From: Salinisphaera sp963835375
GTDB taxonomy: Bacteria; Pseudomonadota; Gammaproteobacteria; Nevskiales; Salinisphaeraceae
Length of the DNA stretch: 64,000 nucleotides
NCBI GenBank assembly: GCA_963835375.1
Contig: CAWIGB010000012.1
Location: 248,001 to 312,000 of the forward strand
Direction of reading: 5' to 3'
Of the stretch, positions 39,361-48,915 are shown piece after piece. The notes beneath the pieces are model-generated. The model did no database searches and was not told the origin of the DNA. It saw nothing but the letters and a program-made list of their open reading frames with translations. Position 1 is the stretch's first letter. Each line of letters begins with the position of its first letter. A program made the translations under genes and the position numbers.

Positions 39361-40484
39361 ATGACGCCTCGCTTTTTCGTTCGACGCCGTGCCGGCCGCG
39401 TCGCGCTGTTCGCCGGCCTGGCAGCCGCCATGCTGCTGTCCGGTTGTGCGCACTGGCGCCCCTCGACGCAGCCGACCCGGTCGCCGGAATCGGTCCAGAA
39501 CCGCGTCGTGCAATTGATGCCGTCGAAGGTGAGCGACAAACAAGGCTGGGCCGACGATATCCAGGCGGCTTTTTCGGCCCAGCATCTGAATGCCAGCGAC
39601 AGCAATCTCTGTGCGACGCTGGCGGTGGCGGGGCAGGAATCCTCGTTTCATGCCGATCCGCGCGTGCCCGGGCTGGGTCGTATTGCGCGGCGCGAGCTCG
39701 AACGCCGCGCGGCGGCGGCGCATGTGCCGCCGTTTCTGCTCGATGGCGCGCTGGATTTGAAATCCTCGACCGGGCAGACCTACAAGCAGCGCTTGCCGAC
39801 GTTCATACCGAGCGCCAGCTCAGCGAACTGTTCGAGGATTTCGTCGGTCAGGTGCCGCTCGGGCGCAAGCTGCTGGGCGGCTTCAACCCGATGCATACCG
39901 GCGGGCCGATGCAGGTGGACGTACGGTTCGCGACGGCCCACGACGCGGATTATCCCTATCCGGTGGACGGCTCGATCCGGCATGAAGTGTTCAGCCGGCG
40001 CGGCGGCCTGTATTTCGGCATCCTGCATCTGCTCGGCTACCCGACGGATTACCCGTCGCCGTTGTATCGCTTTGCCGATTACAACGCTGGTTGGTACGCC
40101 AGCCGCAATGCCGCTTTCCAGCGCGCGGTGAGCCGGCTCACGGGCGACAAGCTGGCGCTCGATGGCGATCTCGTCATCTACGGCAGCAGCGCCACCAGCC
40201 ATACCGAGCGTGCGACGCTGCAGCTGGCCGATCGGCTCGGTCTGAGCGATGACGACATCCACGCCGCGCTCAAGGAGGGCGAAAGCCCCGACTTCGCCAA
40301 TACCGCGGTCTATCGACGCGTGTTCGCACTCGCCGACAAGCAGGCTGGAAAACGCGTGCCGCGGGCGATTCTGCCCGGCATCAAGCTCGATAGCCCCAAG
40401 ATCACGCGCGATCTCACCACCGCCTGGTTCGCCAAGCGGGTGGAATCGCGCTGGAAACAGTGCATGGCGCGCGCCGGCAGCTGA
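39361..40484 (+). CDS. DUF1615 family lipoprotein (one frameshift)
   Basis: About 374 residues with a lipobox (AAMLLSGCAH) after a basic N terminus. Conserved pieces are WADDIQAAFSAQHL, TLAVAGQESSFHADPRVPGL, FVGQVPLGRKLLGGFNPMHT, GPMQVDVRFATAHD, FADYNAGWYASRNAAFQ and KLALDGDLVIYG, matching the DUF1615 family as I know it. The QESSF segment resembles the catalytic region of lytic transglycosylases, so a cell-wall role is possible but unproven. The frame changes near 39790. The ATG at 39361 has no strong ribosome site. Confidence 0.75.
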
Positions 40485-40866
40485 AGCCGGGACAGGGGCG
40501 CCCGGGCATCGGATGAGCTGTGTCGGGTGACGAGCCGGCCGGCGTGGGGCACGGCTCGTGCGTGGCCGGAATCCACAGGCCGCCGACTGAACAAGCGACG
40601 TGGCAATCAGCGTTTCTGCACTGTTCAAGATCGGTAGCGGGTCGTCATGCGCGGCTGGAAGGCGACGGTCCTGCGACGGTCGATGTCGAGCGCGTCAAAG
40701 CCCGCATCGCCCGGATTCGCGAGAGCGGCCGTCTTTCGCGATCCGCCCAAGTTGACCATGGGCGGACGCCGCAGCCTGCCGGCGCGTCCCGATGGCGACA
40801 CGCCCTCGCCGCGGGAGACAGGACGGCGTCTATACTCAAGACCATGGCCATCACCGAGATGTACCG
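40485..40866. other. Stretch without a supported gene
   Basis: About 380 bases. A TATACT at 40831 could be the -10 box of the lipocalin gene, but no convincing -35 box accompanies it. Confidence 0.35.
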
Positions 40867-41490
40867 ATGAGCGTTCCCAAATGGATACATGCCGCCACCG
40901 CCTGTCTGGTCACCGGAGTCCTCGGCGGCTGCGTCGGGCTGCCGAACGGCACCACTGCGGTCGAGCCGTTCTCGCTGAATCAATATCTCGGCCGCTGGTA
41001 CGAAATCGCCCGGCTGGATCATCACTTTGAAAAAGGGCTGGACTGCGTCACCGCCAGCTACAGCAAGCGCGAAGACGGCGGCGTGCGCGTGGTCAACCGC
41101 GGCGTGAACCTCGACAAGGGCAAGGTCAGCGAAGCGGTCGGCAAGGCCTATTTCGTCAAGGACGACAACACCGGCCGCTTCAAGGTCAGCTTCTTCGGGC
41201 CGTTCTATGCCGGCTACAACATTCTCGAACTCGACGATAACTACAGCCACGCCCTCATCGCCGGCCCGAACCGCGACTACCTCTGGATCCTCTCGCGCAC
41301 GCCGCAACTCCCGGCCCAGACCCGGCAAGCGCTGATCCAGCGCGCCGCCGATCTCGGCTTTCCGACCGACGAATTGGTCTTTCCCGATCAGAGCGGCGCC
41401 TGTGATCCCTATCGCGAGGGCAGCGCCGACAGCGCGACCACCGCCTACGCGAACCAGGCGCCGTCCCATTCATCCCGCCACGGATCGTGA
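40867..41490 (+). CDS. blc: Outer-membrane lipocalin Blc
   Basis: A 207-residue lipoprotein. Signal and lipobox are ATACLVTGVLGGC. The lipocalin GxW motif is YLGRWYEIARLDHHFEKG, followed by VTASYSKREDGGVRVVNRG, FKVSFFGPFYAGYNILELDD and the conserved NRDYLWILSRTP. Blc binds lysophospholipids and fatty acids and serves membrane maintenance under stress. The C terminus has an extra Ser/Ala-rich tail of about 30 residues beyond the usual end. The gene is intact, with its start at 40867. Confidence 0.93.
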   Translation: MSVPKWIHAATACLVTGVLGGCVGLPNGTTAVEPFSLNQYLGRWYEIARLDHHFEKGLDCVTASYSKREDGGVRVVNRGVNLDKGKVSEAVGKAYFVKDDNTGRFKVSFFGPFYAGYNILELDDNYSHALIAGPNRDYLWILSRTPQLPAQTRQALIQRAADLGFPTDELVFPDQSGACDPYREGSADSATTAYANQAPSHSSRHGS

Positions 41491-41857
41491 GCGTGCGCCG
41501 GGACGAAATGTCGAAAGGCGTCGGTTGCCGCGAAAGAGCCTGTGCATTGGTCGACACGCCGTGACCGTCATCGCGCACGACCGCAAAATCGCCCAGGCCG
41601 GGAATGAAATCAATACGTCGCCGGTGCCGCCGAGTATCAGCACCTGTGGACACGATGCGCGCGTGGCGCGCCGACAGCTATTTTCGTGCAAGACAAGGCG
41701 CGGGGAGGGCCGTGCCGCCATGCTGCACAAGCGAGCAGCGGCAACGCGGCCCACGTGGAGCCTGTCAACAGACCCTGAACGCTTTTCGGAGCATGGCTTG
41801 GACAGGCGCCGGTTCCCGAAGCCGATACGGTCTGCCGAAAAGTCACAGCTGGAACGA
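41491..41857. other. Stretch without a supported gene
   Basis: About 370 bases between convergent genes. It contains the GAGCCTGTCAACAGACCC near-palindrome at 41758-41775 and otherwise nothing recognisable. Confidence 0.4.
41758..41775. repeat. Short near-palindrome related to the MITE tip
   Basis: GAGCCTGTCAACAGACCC: outer arms resemble GRGYCTGTT and its complement, as in the 21455 palindrome and the tips of the 50.4 kb element. It is the weakest member of the set. Confidence 0.3.
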
Positions 41858-42613
41858 CTAATTCATTCTGTGACTGCTATCGACATAGTCGACCACCCGC
41901 TGTAACGGAAACTCGGGCGCGCCGTAGGGAGTGTTGTTACCGGCGTTGCCGTGCGCTTTCGCGAGAGCGGAGGGACTATCGGGCACATGGTCGCCGAATC
42001 GTACCGGCTCGAGCTTTTCGGCGGCCGTGCGGATGCGCATCACATATCGACGTGCCGCCATGCGCGACAGGGCTTGCCCGACGGGCGCGCAATGATAGCC
42101 GAAGTAAGCACGGCTCGGTCGTCGCCTCGGATCGTCGGGCGGGATGTCCCAGGCCCGCACGAAGGCCACGCAACGGCGCGAGACGCGGGATGCGGAGCGC
42201 GGCGCCCGCCGAGTGAAGCGGGCGAAGAACGTCCTGGCGTTTGCCGCGCCGTGGATGACAGGCGCCAGCTGGGTAGGATGCCAGCTCAATTGCGCCGGAG
42301 AGCGGTTGAATCGCCAGTGATTCACGGTCCAGGAGCGTAGGCGATACACCGAGAAATCGAGCGCTGTCTGGATGCCGTTGGCTTCCAGATACATCGCTTC
42401 GGTAACCGCGCCATGGTCCAGCCGGCGATGATATTCGTCGTAACCGCCCGGCGTTCGATACGCAATGGCCATATCTTGCCCGCCCCGGTCTCCGGGCAGG
42501 CGCAATTGCCCGGACGAGTGCAGGAACGATGTACCCGTGGCGGTGCTGTGCATCAGCGCGCAGCCGGATAGCACCAGCAAAACCGGCCAAACCACGAGGG
42601 GGAGCCTCACCAT
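41858..42613 (-). CDS. Hypothetical lipoprotein
   Basis: A 251-residue protein with a lipobox signal (VLLVLSGCALM). The body has GGQDMAIAYRTPGGYDEYHR, YLEANGIQTALDFSVYRLRS and a basic region around 130-165. It ends RVVDYVDSSHRMN. No family is recognised. The Arg-rich central part might hide a pair of compensating indels. Its start (MVRLPLVVW) is at 42613. Confidence 0.6.
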   Translation of the reverse strand: MVRLPLVVWPVLLVLSGCALMHSTATGTSFLHSSGQLRLPGDRGGQDMAIAYRTPGGYDEYHRRLDHGAVTEAMYLEANGIQTALDFSVYRLRSWTVNHWRFNRSPAQLSWHPTQLAPVIHGAANARTFFARFTRRAPRSASRVSRRCVAFVRAWDIPPDDPRRRPSRAYFGYHCAPVGQALSRMAARRYVMRIRTAAEKLEPVRFGDHVPDSPSALAKAHGNAGNNTPYGAPEFPLQRVVDYVDSSHRMN

Positions 42614-43145
42614 GGCCGCTGTCCATATTCGCGTGTGACACAGTCAGCTTACTACGGCGCATCCGTAATCGGATGCGCTGGCGTGTTCAGGCCGCGCTCG
42701 CGGCAAGGGGCGGGGCGCGGCATGAGCCGAACGGCGCCGGCTGGTGCTGGGATCGATACGCAAGGCCCGCAAATACTGCGACCGTGCAGTACCGGCCAGT
42801 GGGTCAGCACCCGTCCGCCGAAACCATGATCAGGCCATCAGGATGGTGAGCCAACTCATACCCGCCGCGTGAATATGGCCCGACGCTGGGTAAGCGGCAT
42901 GGCGAGAGCGACGACCTGGCGCAGGCCAGCCCGCAGCCGCACGTAAACGCGGCCGGTGCCTATCTTTTCCGCGCCGGTGGCGCCGCGATCAGGGCAGCCC
43001 GGATACATTTGCTGAGGCGGAGGACACAAGCCGGCGCATGGTATCGGGTTCGGTCGCCGCGCTACGGGAAGTCGGCCCGACAGCACGGCCGTCGGTCGGC
43101 GCACGTCAACAGGTTATGCCAACTGCCGACATGCTGGTTGCAGGG
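42614..43145. other. Stretch without a supported gene
   Basis: About 530 bases between the lipoprotein start and the stop of the stress-protein gene, both on the minus strand. Open frames exist in this GC-rich DNA, but none looks like a real protein. Confidence 0.4.
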
Positions 43146-43586
43146 TCAGGTTTGCGCTTCCGGGTCGCGCACCACGAGTACCGGACAATGCGCGTGTCGG
43201 ACGATCGAGCTCGACACACTGCCCAGAAACACGTCGGCAATGCCGGGCTCGTGGGCTGCCATGACGACGAGATCGGGGCGTCCTCGGTTGATCGCGTCGA
43301 TCAGATAGCGCGGCATGCGCCCTACGAGCAATTCCGTGTGGCAGTCGACGTCGGAAGGGATGTGCGCTTGCGCAATCTCCTCGAGCCGTTCTTGTGCGAG
43401 TTCGCGGGATTCCTGGCTGGCCTCGACCGCCACGTACGGGTACATCCCGGCGTTGATGTCGGGGAGTACGGTCATCAGGCGCAACGTGGCGTTGCGCGCC
43501 CGCGCCCAATCCACAGCATAGGGCAGTGCCAGTTCTACGGAACGGGGCTGGGACAGATCGATCGGCACGAAGATTTCGCGGGGCAT
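43146..43586 (-). CDS. Universal stress protein, UspA family
   Basis: A 146-residue single Usp domain. It begins REIFVPIDLSQPRSVELALP and contains LRLMTVLPDI, DLVVMAAHEPGIADVFLGSV and the end SSSIVRHAHCPVLVVRDP. The G-x9-G-S pattern near the end suggests a nucleotide-binding type. The start is set by GGAGG 5 bases before the ATG at 43586. It is monocistronic and intact. Confidence 0.92.
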   Translation of the reverse strand: MPREIFVPIDLSQPRSVELALPYAVDWARARNATLRLMTVLPDINAGMYPYVAVEASQESRELAQERLEEIAQAHIPSDVDCHTELLVGRMPRYLIDAINRGRPDLVVMAAHEPGIADVFLGSVSSSIVRHAHCPVLVVRDPEAQT

Positions 43587-44601
43587 GGCAACCTCCGATG
43601 GTTGTCGGCAAACAGTAGAGCGCGCTCATACATGAGCAGGACTTACTCTGGGGTTGCTTCCGGTCGGTGGTCTTGATGCAGATCAAGCGCGGCCCGGCCG
43701 TGCCGGAGATCTGTTCAACAGGTTGGCTGCGTTCATGCGCAGTGGCTGCGTCACAGCACTGATGAAAAGTGCGGTATGTACCGTGCGACCGGCGCCGCCG
43801 TTTGCTCAGATGCCTGGGCGTGCTGGGCTGTTGCGTTGTCGGGGGGGGCACTCCAGTCGGAAGCGAGTGTTCCATGCAAACGTTTCAGTCATTTGTGTTG
43901 CGCGCGTGGCTGGTCAGGGGGCGCCGGCCGAGCGACGTGGGGCTTGCCGTGGCCGGCGGTTTCAATAGCCACGACAAGGCGGCCCGGAGGCTATGCCACG
44001 TCCCCGTCTTGTCGCTGGCCGAACCTTCCAGAGCTCGCCGGTGGAGCCCGGCGCCGAGCGCTCGGTTAACCAGCGGCGACGGCGTCACTCCGGATCAAGG
44101 TTGGCCACTGTGTGGCGGCCGGATCAGGCTTGGTCCGCTGTGGCACCGCGCATACGCATGCCGATTGCCGGCCGGGTTCGGCGCGAGATGCGCGGCCGGC
44201 GTCGGCAAGGCCGGACCCTGAAAATGAAAATACAAGGTCATTGGGTCCGGTATGCCGGTATCGGCGGGCCTGCTTTTTGTAATGATGTACAAGGCTTGGC
44301 CCGCATCGGCAGATGTGCCCGCGAGGCGGCCGCGCTGGGCGCGCCCCGTTCGGCGAAGCGCGATGGCACGAACGCACGCTCCACGTCTGCCTTGACAATC
44401 ACAGGTGCGGCCGTGCTATAGGATAATTTCAGTAGGCGGGCTCGAAACCACAACACGGCCTGTCTGTATTGTGAAATAAAAATGTGTTGGCGTTTTCCGC
44501 GGACGCGGTCGGTCGGGTTGTTCGCTCATCCTACCGGGCGATCCGAACCGGGGTAACGCGGAACATACACTCCATAAAAACAGATTACCGGGGGATTCAT
44601 C
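43587..44601. other. One-kilobase stretch without a supported gene
   Basis: No conserved protein in any frame. The last 220 bases are AT-richer and carry a likely promoter for the transporter operon. The remainder looks like non-coding or decayed DNA. Confidence 0.45.
44392..44427 (+). promoter_or_regulatory. Likely sigma-70 promoter of the TAXI-TRAP operon
   Basis: TTGACA at 44392 is followed after 17-19 bases by CTATAGGATAAT. It lies about 175 bases before the start of the binding-protein gene, leaving a long leader. Confidence 0.45.
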
Positions 44602-45603
44602 ATGTTTTTCAGGCTCATAAGAACCGTTCTGGTATTCACGCTCTTGTTCGGCCTTGCGCCATTGGCCGGAGCGAAGACCTTCATCACGATCGGCTCGGGC
44701 TCGACCACCGGGCTTTATTATCCGACCGCCGTGGGCATCGCCAAGATCGTCGACGAAAGCGGTATCCCGGTGCGGGCAAACGCGCGTTCGACAGGTGCCT
44801 CGGTGTACAACTGCCGCGCGATTGGCGAAGGCCAGCTGCAGATGGGCATCAGCCAGAACAACATTGCCTATTACGCGTACAACGGCAAGGGCGTGAAGGC
44901 TTTCGAGGGCAAGCCTGTCGGCAAGCTCCGCGGCCTGGCCGTGCTGTATCCGGAGACCATCCAGATACTGGCCCGCAAGGGACAAGGCATTAAAAGTGTC
45001 GCTGATCTCAAGGGCAAGCGGGTTTATGTGGGAGACATCGGCTCGGGTACCGAGCAGGACGTCAAGCATCTGCTGGCGGCCTACGGCCTGAGTTTCGATG
45101 ATCTCAAGGCGCCGGTACGCGGCAGCGCCGGTAATGCGGTGGGGCTGCTGCGCGACGGGCGGATCGATGCCATGTTCTACACCGTGGGCTTGGGTGCATC
45201 GGCGATCACCGAGGCGGCACAGACCGCACCCATCGACCTTGTCGCGATTCCCCAGGACAAGATCGACGAGCTGCACAACAAGTATTCGTTCTACACCGGT
45301 GTGACGATTCCCGCCGGCACTTACCCCGGGATCGATCACGACGTTTCCGCAGTGACGCTCAAGGCCACGCTGGTGGCCTCGGCCGATCTGCCGGACGATG
45401 TGGTCTATCAGTTCATGAATACCGTGTTCAACAAGCATCTGAAAGCGTTTTACAACGATATTCAGAACCCGAACCTGAAGAAGTTCTTCACGGTGAAGAC
45501 CGCACTGGACGGGATGCCGATCCCGCTTCACCCGGGAGCGGTGAAGTTCTTCAAGGAACAGGGCGTTACGATCCCCGGCGACCTGATGCCCCCGGCCTCG
45601 TAA
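44602..45603 (+). CDS. TAXI-family TRAP transporter solute-binding protein
   Basis: Periplasmic receptor of a TRAP uptake system. The 333-residue product has a signal peptide (cleavage likely after PLAGA) and then TFITIGSGSTTGLYYPTAVG, the family hallmark. NARSTGASVYNCRAIGEGQL, GKRVYVGDIGSGTEQDVKHL and RIDAMFYTVG follow, typical of the TAXI (TRAP-associated extracytoplasmic immunogenic) group. The gene is intact, with GGGGG before the ATG. The permease gene follows after about 125 bases and a hairpin. Ligands of characterised TAXI proteins include glutamate-like acids; this one is unknown. Confidence 0.95.
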   Translation: MFFRLIRTVLVFTLLFGLAPLAGAKTFITIGSGSTTGLYYPTAVGIAKIVDESGIPVRANARSTGASVYNCRAIGEGQLQMGISQNNIAYYAYNGKGVKAFEGKPVGKLRGLAVLYPETIQILARKGQGIKSVADLKGKRVYVGDIGSGTEQDVKHLLAAYGLSFDDLKAPVRGSAGNAVGLLRDGRIDAMFYTVGLGASAITEAAQTAPIDLVAIPQDKIDELHNKYSFYTGVTIPAGTYPGIDHDVSAVTLKATLVASADLPDDVVYQFMNTVFNKHLKAFYNDIQNPNLKKFFTVKTALDGMPIPLHPGAVKFFKEQGVTIPGDLMPPAS

Positions 45604-45664
45604 GGCACACTCGATCCGCACGCTCGGTGCGGTGATAAGCAACTGATCTTTGTGTTAACCGCCG

Positions 45665-45689
45665 AACCCCGACCGTGAAGGTCGGGGTT
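45665..45689 (+). terminator. Intercistronic hairpin between TAXI receptor and permease
   Basis: Perfect 10-base stem AACCCCGACC / GGTCGGGGTT with a GTGAA loop and a weak T run (GTTTG). It probably attenuates or protects mRNA so that the receptor is made in excess over the permease. Confidence 0.6.
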
Positions 45690-45727
45690 GTTTGACTCGG
45701 GGTCCGGCGCTGGTCTGGGGGCACGCC

Positions 45728-47758
45728 ATGGTCGATCACGTCACGGCAGAAGCTGCCGATATCGTCAAATCCAGCGAATTCGGGGCGCGCGAGCCCCGAG
45801 CCACCTGGCAGCGCTGGCTGCTGATCGGGATCGCGGTGGCCTGGAGTCTGTTCCAGATCTATGCGAGCTACTTCGGTACGCTGAATCCACAGAAGATAGG
45901 CTCGATCCATCTGGCCTTTGGTTTCGCGCTGGCATTTCTCGCCTATCCGCGCAAGTCCGGGCCGAAGGACCGCATTCCCTGGTATGACTGGATTCTGGCT
46001 ATCGCCAGTGTGGTCGCGGCTCTCTATATCCTGGTCGACTATTACAATCTGACCGCCGTCCAGGGTGGGGTGCCGATCCCGCGTGATGTCTGGTTCGGCA
46101 CCGCGCTGATTGCGTTGCTGGCGATCGCGGCGTCCCGCATCGTGGGCTTTGCCCTGCCTATCATCGCGGCGGTCGTCGTGCTGTACGCCGCGACCGGGCC
46201 CGCTGGCATCATCCCGCTCACGCCGCCCGATATCATCTATCTGCACAACGGCTACAGTTGGTCGCAGATCGTCCAGCAGCTCTTCATCACCACCGAAGGC
46301 ATCTGGGGGACCCCGATCCAGGTCTCGGCCACCTTCGTGTTTCTGTTCGTGCTGTTCGGCGCGCTGCTCGAGAAGGCGGGGGCGGGGCAGTACTTCGTGG
46401 ATCTGGCCTACAGTGGGCTCGGCACCTTTCGCGGCGGCCCGGCGAAGGCAGCAGTCGTGGCCAGTCTGCTTACCGGTGTGATCTCCGGATCGTCCACGGC
46501 CAACGTGGTGACCACCGGCACGTTCACCATCCCGTTGATGAAGCGGGTCGGCTATCCGGCGGTCAAGGCCGGGGCCACGGAGGTCGCGGCCTCGGTCAAT
46601 GGCCAGTTGATGCCGCCGATCATGGGGGCGGCCGCGTTCATCATGGCGACCTTCCTCAACATTCCGTATTCCCAGCTGGTGATCTATGCGCTGGTGCCGG
46701 CGGTGTTGACCTATCTCGGCTTGCTGTTCGTGGTTCACCTCGAAGCACTCAAGCTCGACCTGAAGGGGCTGCCGCGCGCGGAACTGCCGGCCTTCGGGCC
46801 AACTTTCATCAAGGGAGTGCACTACCTGATCCCGGTTGCGTTCCTCCTTTACGAGCTGATGTGGGTGAAGCTCACCCCTGAGCGCAGCGCCCTGAACGCG
46901 ACCTTTGCGCTGATAGTGCTCATCCTGATTCAGGAAACCTACAACGGCTGGCGCCGCCACGGCAACGTTGGCGCCGGGCTCTGGCATGGAGTCAAGGAGG
47001 TGTTCGGGGGGTTGGAACTGGGCGCGCGCAACATGACGACGATCGCCATCGCCACCGCCGCGGCCGGCATCATCGTGGGCATGGTGACCATGACCAACCT
47101 GGGCTATGGCCTCACCCAGGTGCTGGGCGCCTTGTCCGGCGGGCACGTCTGGATAGTGCTGATCCTGTCGGCCCTAACCTCTCTCATCATGGGGATCGGC
47201 CTGCCGACAACGGCCAACTACATCGTCATGGCGGCGTTGGTGGCGCCGGTCATCGCAACGCTGTCCAGCGCGGCCGGCATGGTCGTGCCGTTGGTGGCGA
47301 TTCATCTGTTCGTGTTCTATTTCGGCATCCTCGCCGACGACACGCCGCCGGTTGGATTGGCCGCCTATGCGGCAGCGGCGATCTCGCGGGCGGACCCCAT
47401 CGCGACGGGCGTACAGGGTTTCATCTATGACATGCGGACCGCGATCCTGCCGTTCATGTTCTTCTTCAATCCGCAGCTGCTGTTGATCGATGTCGGCAGC
47501 TGGTACAACGCGGCGTGGGTGATCCTGACCGCCCTGATCGGAATGCTGGCCTTCGTTTCGGCCACCCAGGGTTATCTGCTGACACGCATGCGCTGGTACG
47601 AGCGCGTGGTGATGCTGGTGAGTGCCTTGCTGATGCTCAAGCCAGGCGGACTGTCCGATCTCGGGGGGATCGGACTGCTGATGGTGGTCATTGCCTACCA
47701 CCGCTGGCGCAGTCAGTCGGGCCCGTCGGCGCCGGCGCCGCAATCGGCTCGTGGCTGA
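45728..47758 (+). CDS. TRAP transporter fused permease subunit (DctQM type)
   Basis: Inner-membrane permease of 676 residues in which the small (4-helix) and large (12-helix) subunits are fused, as is normal for TAXI systems. Around 15 helices are visible. Signatures include LLTGVISGSSTANVVTTGTF, QLMPPIMGAAAFIMATFL, LIMGIGLPTTANYIVMAALV and FGILADDTPPVGLAAYAAAA. The ATG at 45728 (MVDHVTAEAADIV) is the usual start. The gene is intact and forms an operon with the receptor; transport is driven by an ion gradient. Confidence 0.96.
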   Translation: MVDHVTAEAADIVKSSEFGAREPRATWQRWLLIGIAVAWSLFQIYASYFGTLNPQKIGSIHLAFGFALAFLAYPRKSGPKDRIPWYDWILAIASVVAALYILVDYYNLTAVQGGVPIPRDVWFGTALIALLAIAASRIVGFALPIIAAVVVLYAATGPAGIIPLTPPDIIYLHNGYSWSQIVQQLFITTEGIWGTPIQVSATFVFLFVLFGALLEKAGAGQYFVDLAYSGLGTFRGGPAKAAVVASLLTGVISGSSTANVVTTGTFTIPLMKRVGYPAVKAGATEVAASVNGQLMPPIMGAAAFIMATFLNIPYSQLVIYALVPAVLTYLGLLFVVHLEALKLDLKGLPRAELPAFGPTFIKGVHYLIPVAFLLYELMWVKLTPERSALNATFALIVLILIQETYNGWRRHGNVGAGLWHGVKEVFGGLELGARNMTTIAIATAAAGIIVGMVTMTNLGYGLTQVLGALSGGHVWIVLILSALTSLIMGIGLPTTANYIVMAALVAPVIATLSSAAGMVVPLVAIHLFVFYFGILADDTPPVGLAAYAAAAISRADPIATGVQGFIYDMRTAILPFMFFFNPQLLLIDVGSWYNAAWVILTALIGMLAFVSATQGYLLTRMRWYERVVMLVSALLMLKPGGLSDLGGIGLLMVVIAYHRWRSQSGPSAPAPQSARG

Positions 47759-48369
47759 CCGATGCGCCATTGATCTGAGGCCGCCGCTGGAAACCGGGCC
47801 GCGCCATGAGCAGAGGGGCGTCCGGCACCGGTTTCACGCGGGGTGTGGGCGAAGGCGGCGTCGCGATGAAGCTGTGCGCCCCCGGGCGATGCCTGAGCCA
47901 GCGCATGCATCATTGACCGGCCGCGGCGCCGCAGCGGGCGCGCGCTTTCGACCGGCGGTCTCCGGCCTTCGGTCGGTCGCCGCCATGCAATGCGTCAAGC
48001 GCCGGCTGGGTCGCGTGACTCCTCCGGGCGTATTGCAGCGGGGGGCTGCCCCGCCTGACGCCTCGTGAAGGGTCGTGGCGTGCCAGATTGCCTGTCGTCT
48101 GCCGTGGTTGCGCTTTGTCTGCATGGGTGGACCGTGCGTACGCCCTGAGCTCTGAGGGCGTGATGGAACGACGGGAGGGCGGGTAGAGCAGGCGCCTGTG
48201 GCGTGGTCCATCTTGCCCACGGCGCAGACGGGCGCTGTACAGCCGAGCACGGCGGCGCGCGCATGGGGCTCCCGGTGCTGGGTGACCGCCGGTAAGCGAC
48301 GCGCCGCGCAGGCTCGGAAAGCCGGGCGACCGGTCGAGACGGCCAGCCCCGCCCGAAGCCGAGCAGACA
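47759..48369. other. Stretch without a supported gene
   Basis: About 610 GC-rich bases between convergent transcription units. Nothing recognisable was found apart from the terminator at its right edge. Confidence 0.45.
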
Positions 48370-48398
48370 CAAAAAAAGGCTTTCCGAAGAAAGCCTTT
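48370..48398 (-). terminator. Rho-independent terminator of the porin-lipoprotein operon
   Basis: Read on the minus strand: stem AAAGGCTTTC / GAAAGCCTTT with a TTCG loop, followed by a run of T. The TTCG tetraloop and long T run make it strong. Confidence 0.9.
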
Positions 48399-48423
48399 CA
48401 AGGTTCAGTCGCTCAGCCGTCAG

Positions 48424-48882
48424 TTACTGATGGCCGCTCTTTTGCCACTGCTGATACTGCTTCCATTCCTGCCATTCGCGGAATTTCTGGTATTCCGGCG
48501 AATCCTTCGACATGTGCTGGAAATTCTTGAACTGCTGGTATTGCTGGAACTGACGATATTGCTGCTGTTGGCTCGGGGTGGGCTGCGTCGTCGTCGACGC
48601 AGCCGGCCCGTTGTTGGCCGCGTCCGTGGCCGTCGGCTGCTGCTGATTGGCGTTGGGATTGATCAGCGCGCCCTGCCCGGGATTGTCCGAGAAAACACGC
48701 ATGCCGCCCTGGTAGTTCTGGTCGGTCTGCTTTGTATGAATCAGCCCGGGCCCTTCGGCCATGTGGTCGCCGGAGCCCGGCAGCTGATCATAATTCTGCG
48801 TGTGCCCATGCAGACCGTTGGCACAGCCAGCGGTCGCGACGGTCACCGCCACCGCCAGGGTTCCCAATCCGAAACGCTTCAC
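48424..48882 (-). CDS. Glutamine/aromatic-rich lipoprotein
   Basis: About 152 residues from a GTG start at 48882, chosen because GGGGAG lies 6 bases upstream. The lipobox is VTVATAGCAN. The middle is Asn/Gln/Thr-rich; the last 50 residues alternate Gln with Tyr, Phe and Trp (QQQQYRQFQQYQQFKNFQ, REWQEWKQYQQWQKS), suggesting an amphipathic or coiled surface. No family is recognised. It follows the porin gene by about 33 bases and shares its terminator, so the two are cotranscribed. It may be a porin-associated surface protein, which is an inference. Confidence 0.7.
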   Translation of the reverse strand: MKRFGLGTLAVAVTVATAGCANGLHGHTQNYDQLPGSGDHMAEGPGLIHTKQTDQNYQGGMRVFSDNPGQGALINPNANQQQPTATDAANNGPAASTTTQPTPSQQQQYRQFQQYQQFKNFQHMSKDSPEYQKFREWQEWKQYQQWQKSGHQ

Positions 48883-48915
48883 AGCAACTCCCCAATACAC
48901 GATAGTCGGCTCAGA

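Noticed and set aside
45566..47146. A 526-residue minus-strand protein
   Set aside because: Antisense of the TRAP permease; Arg/His/Gly-rich with no recognisable domain.
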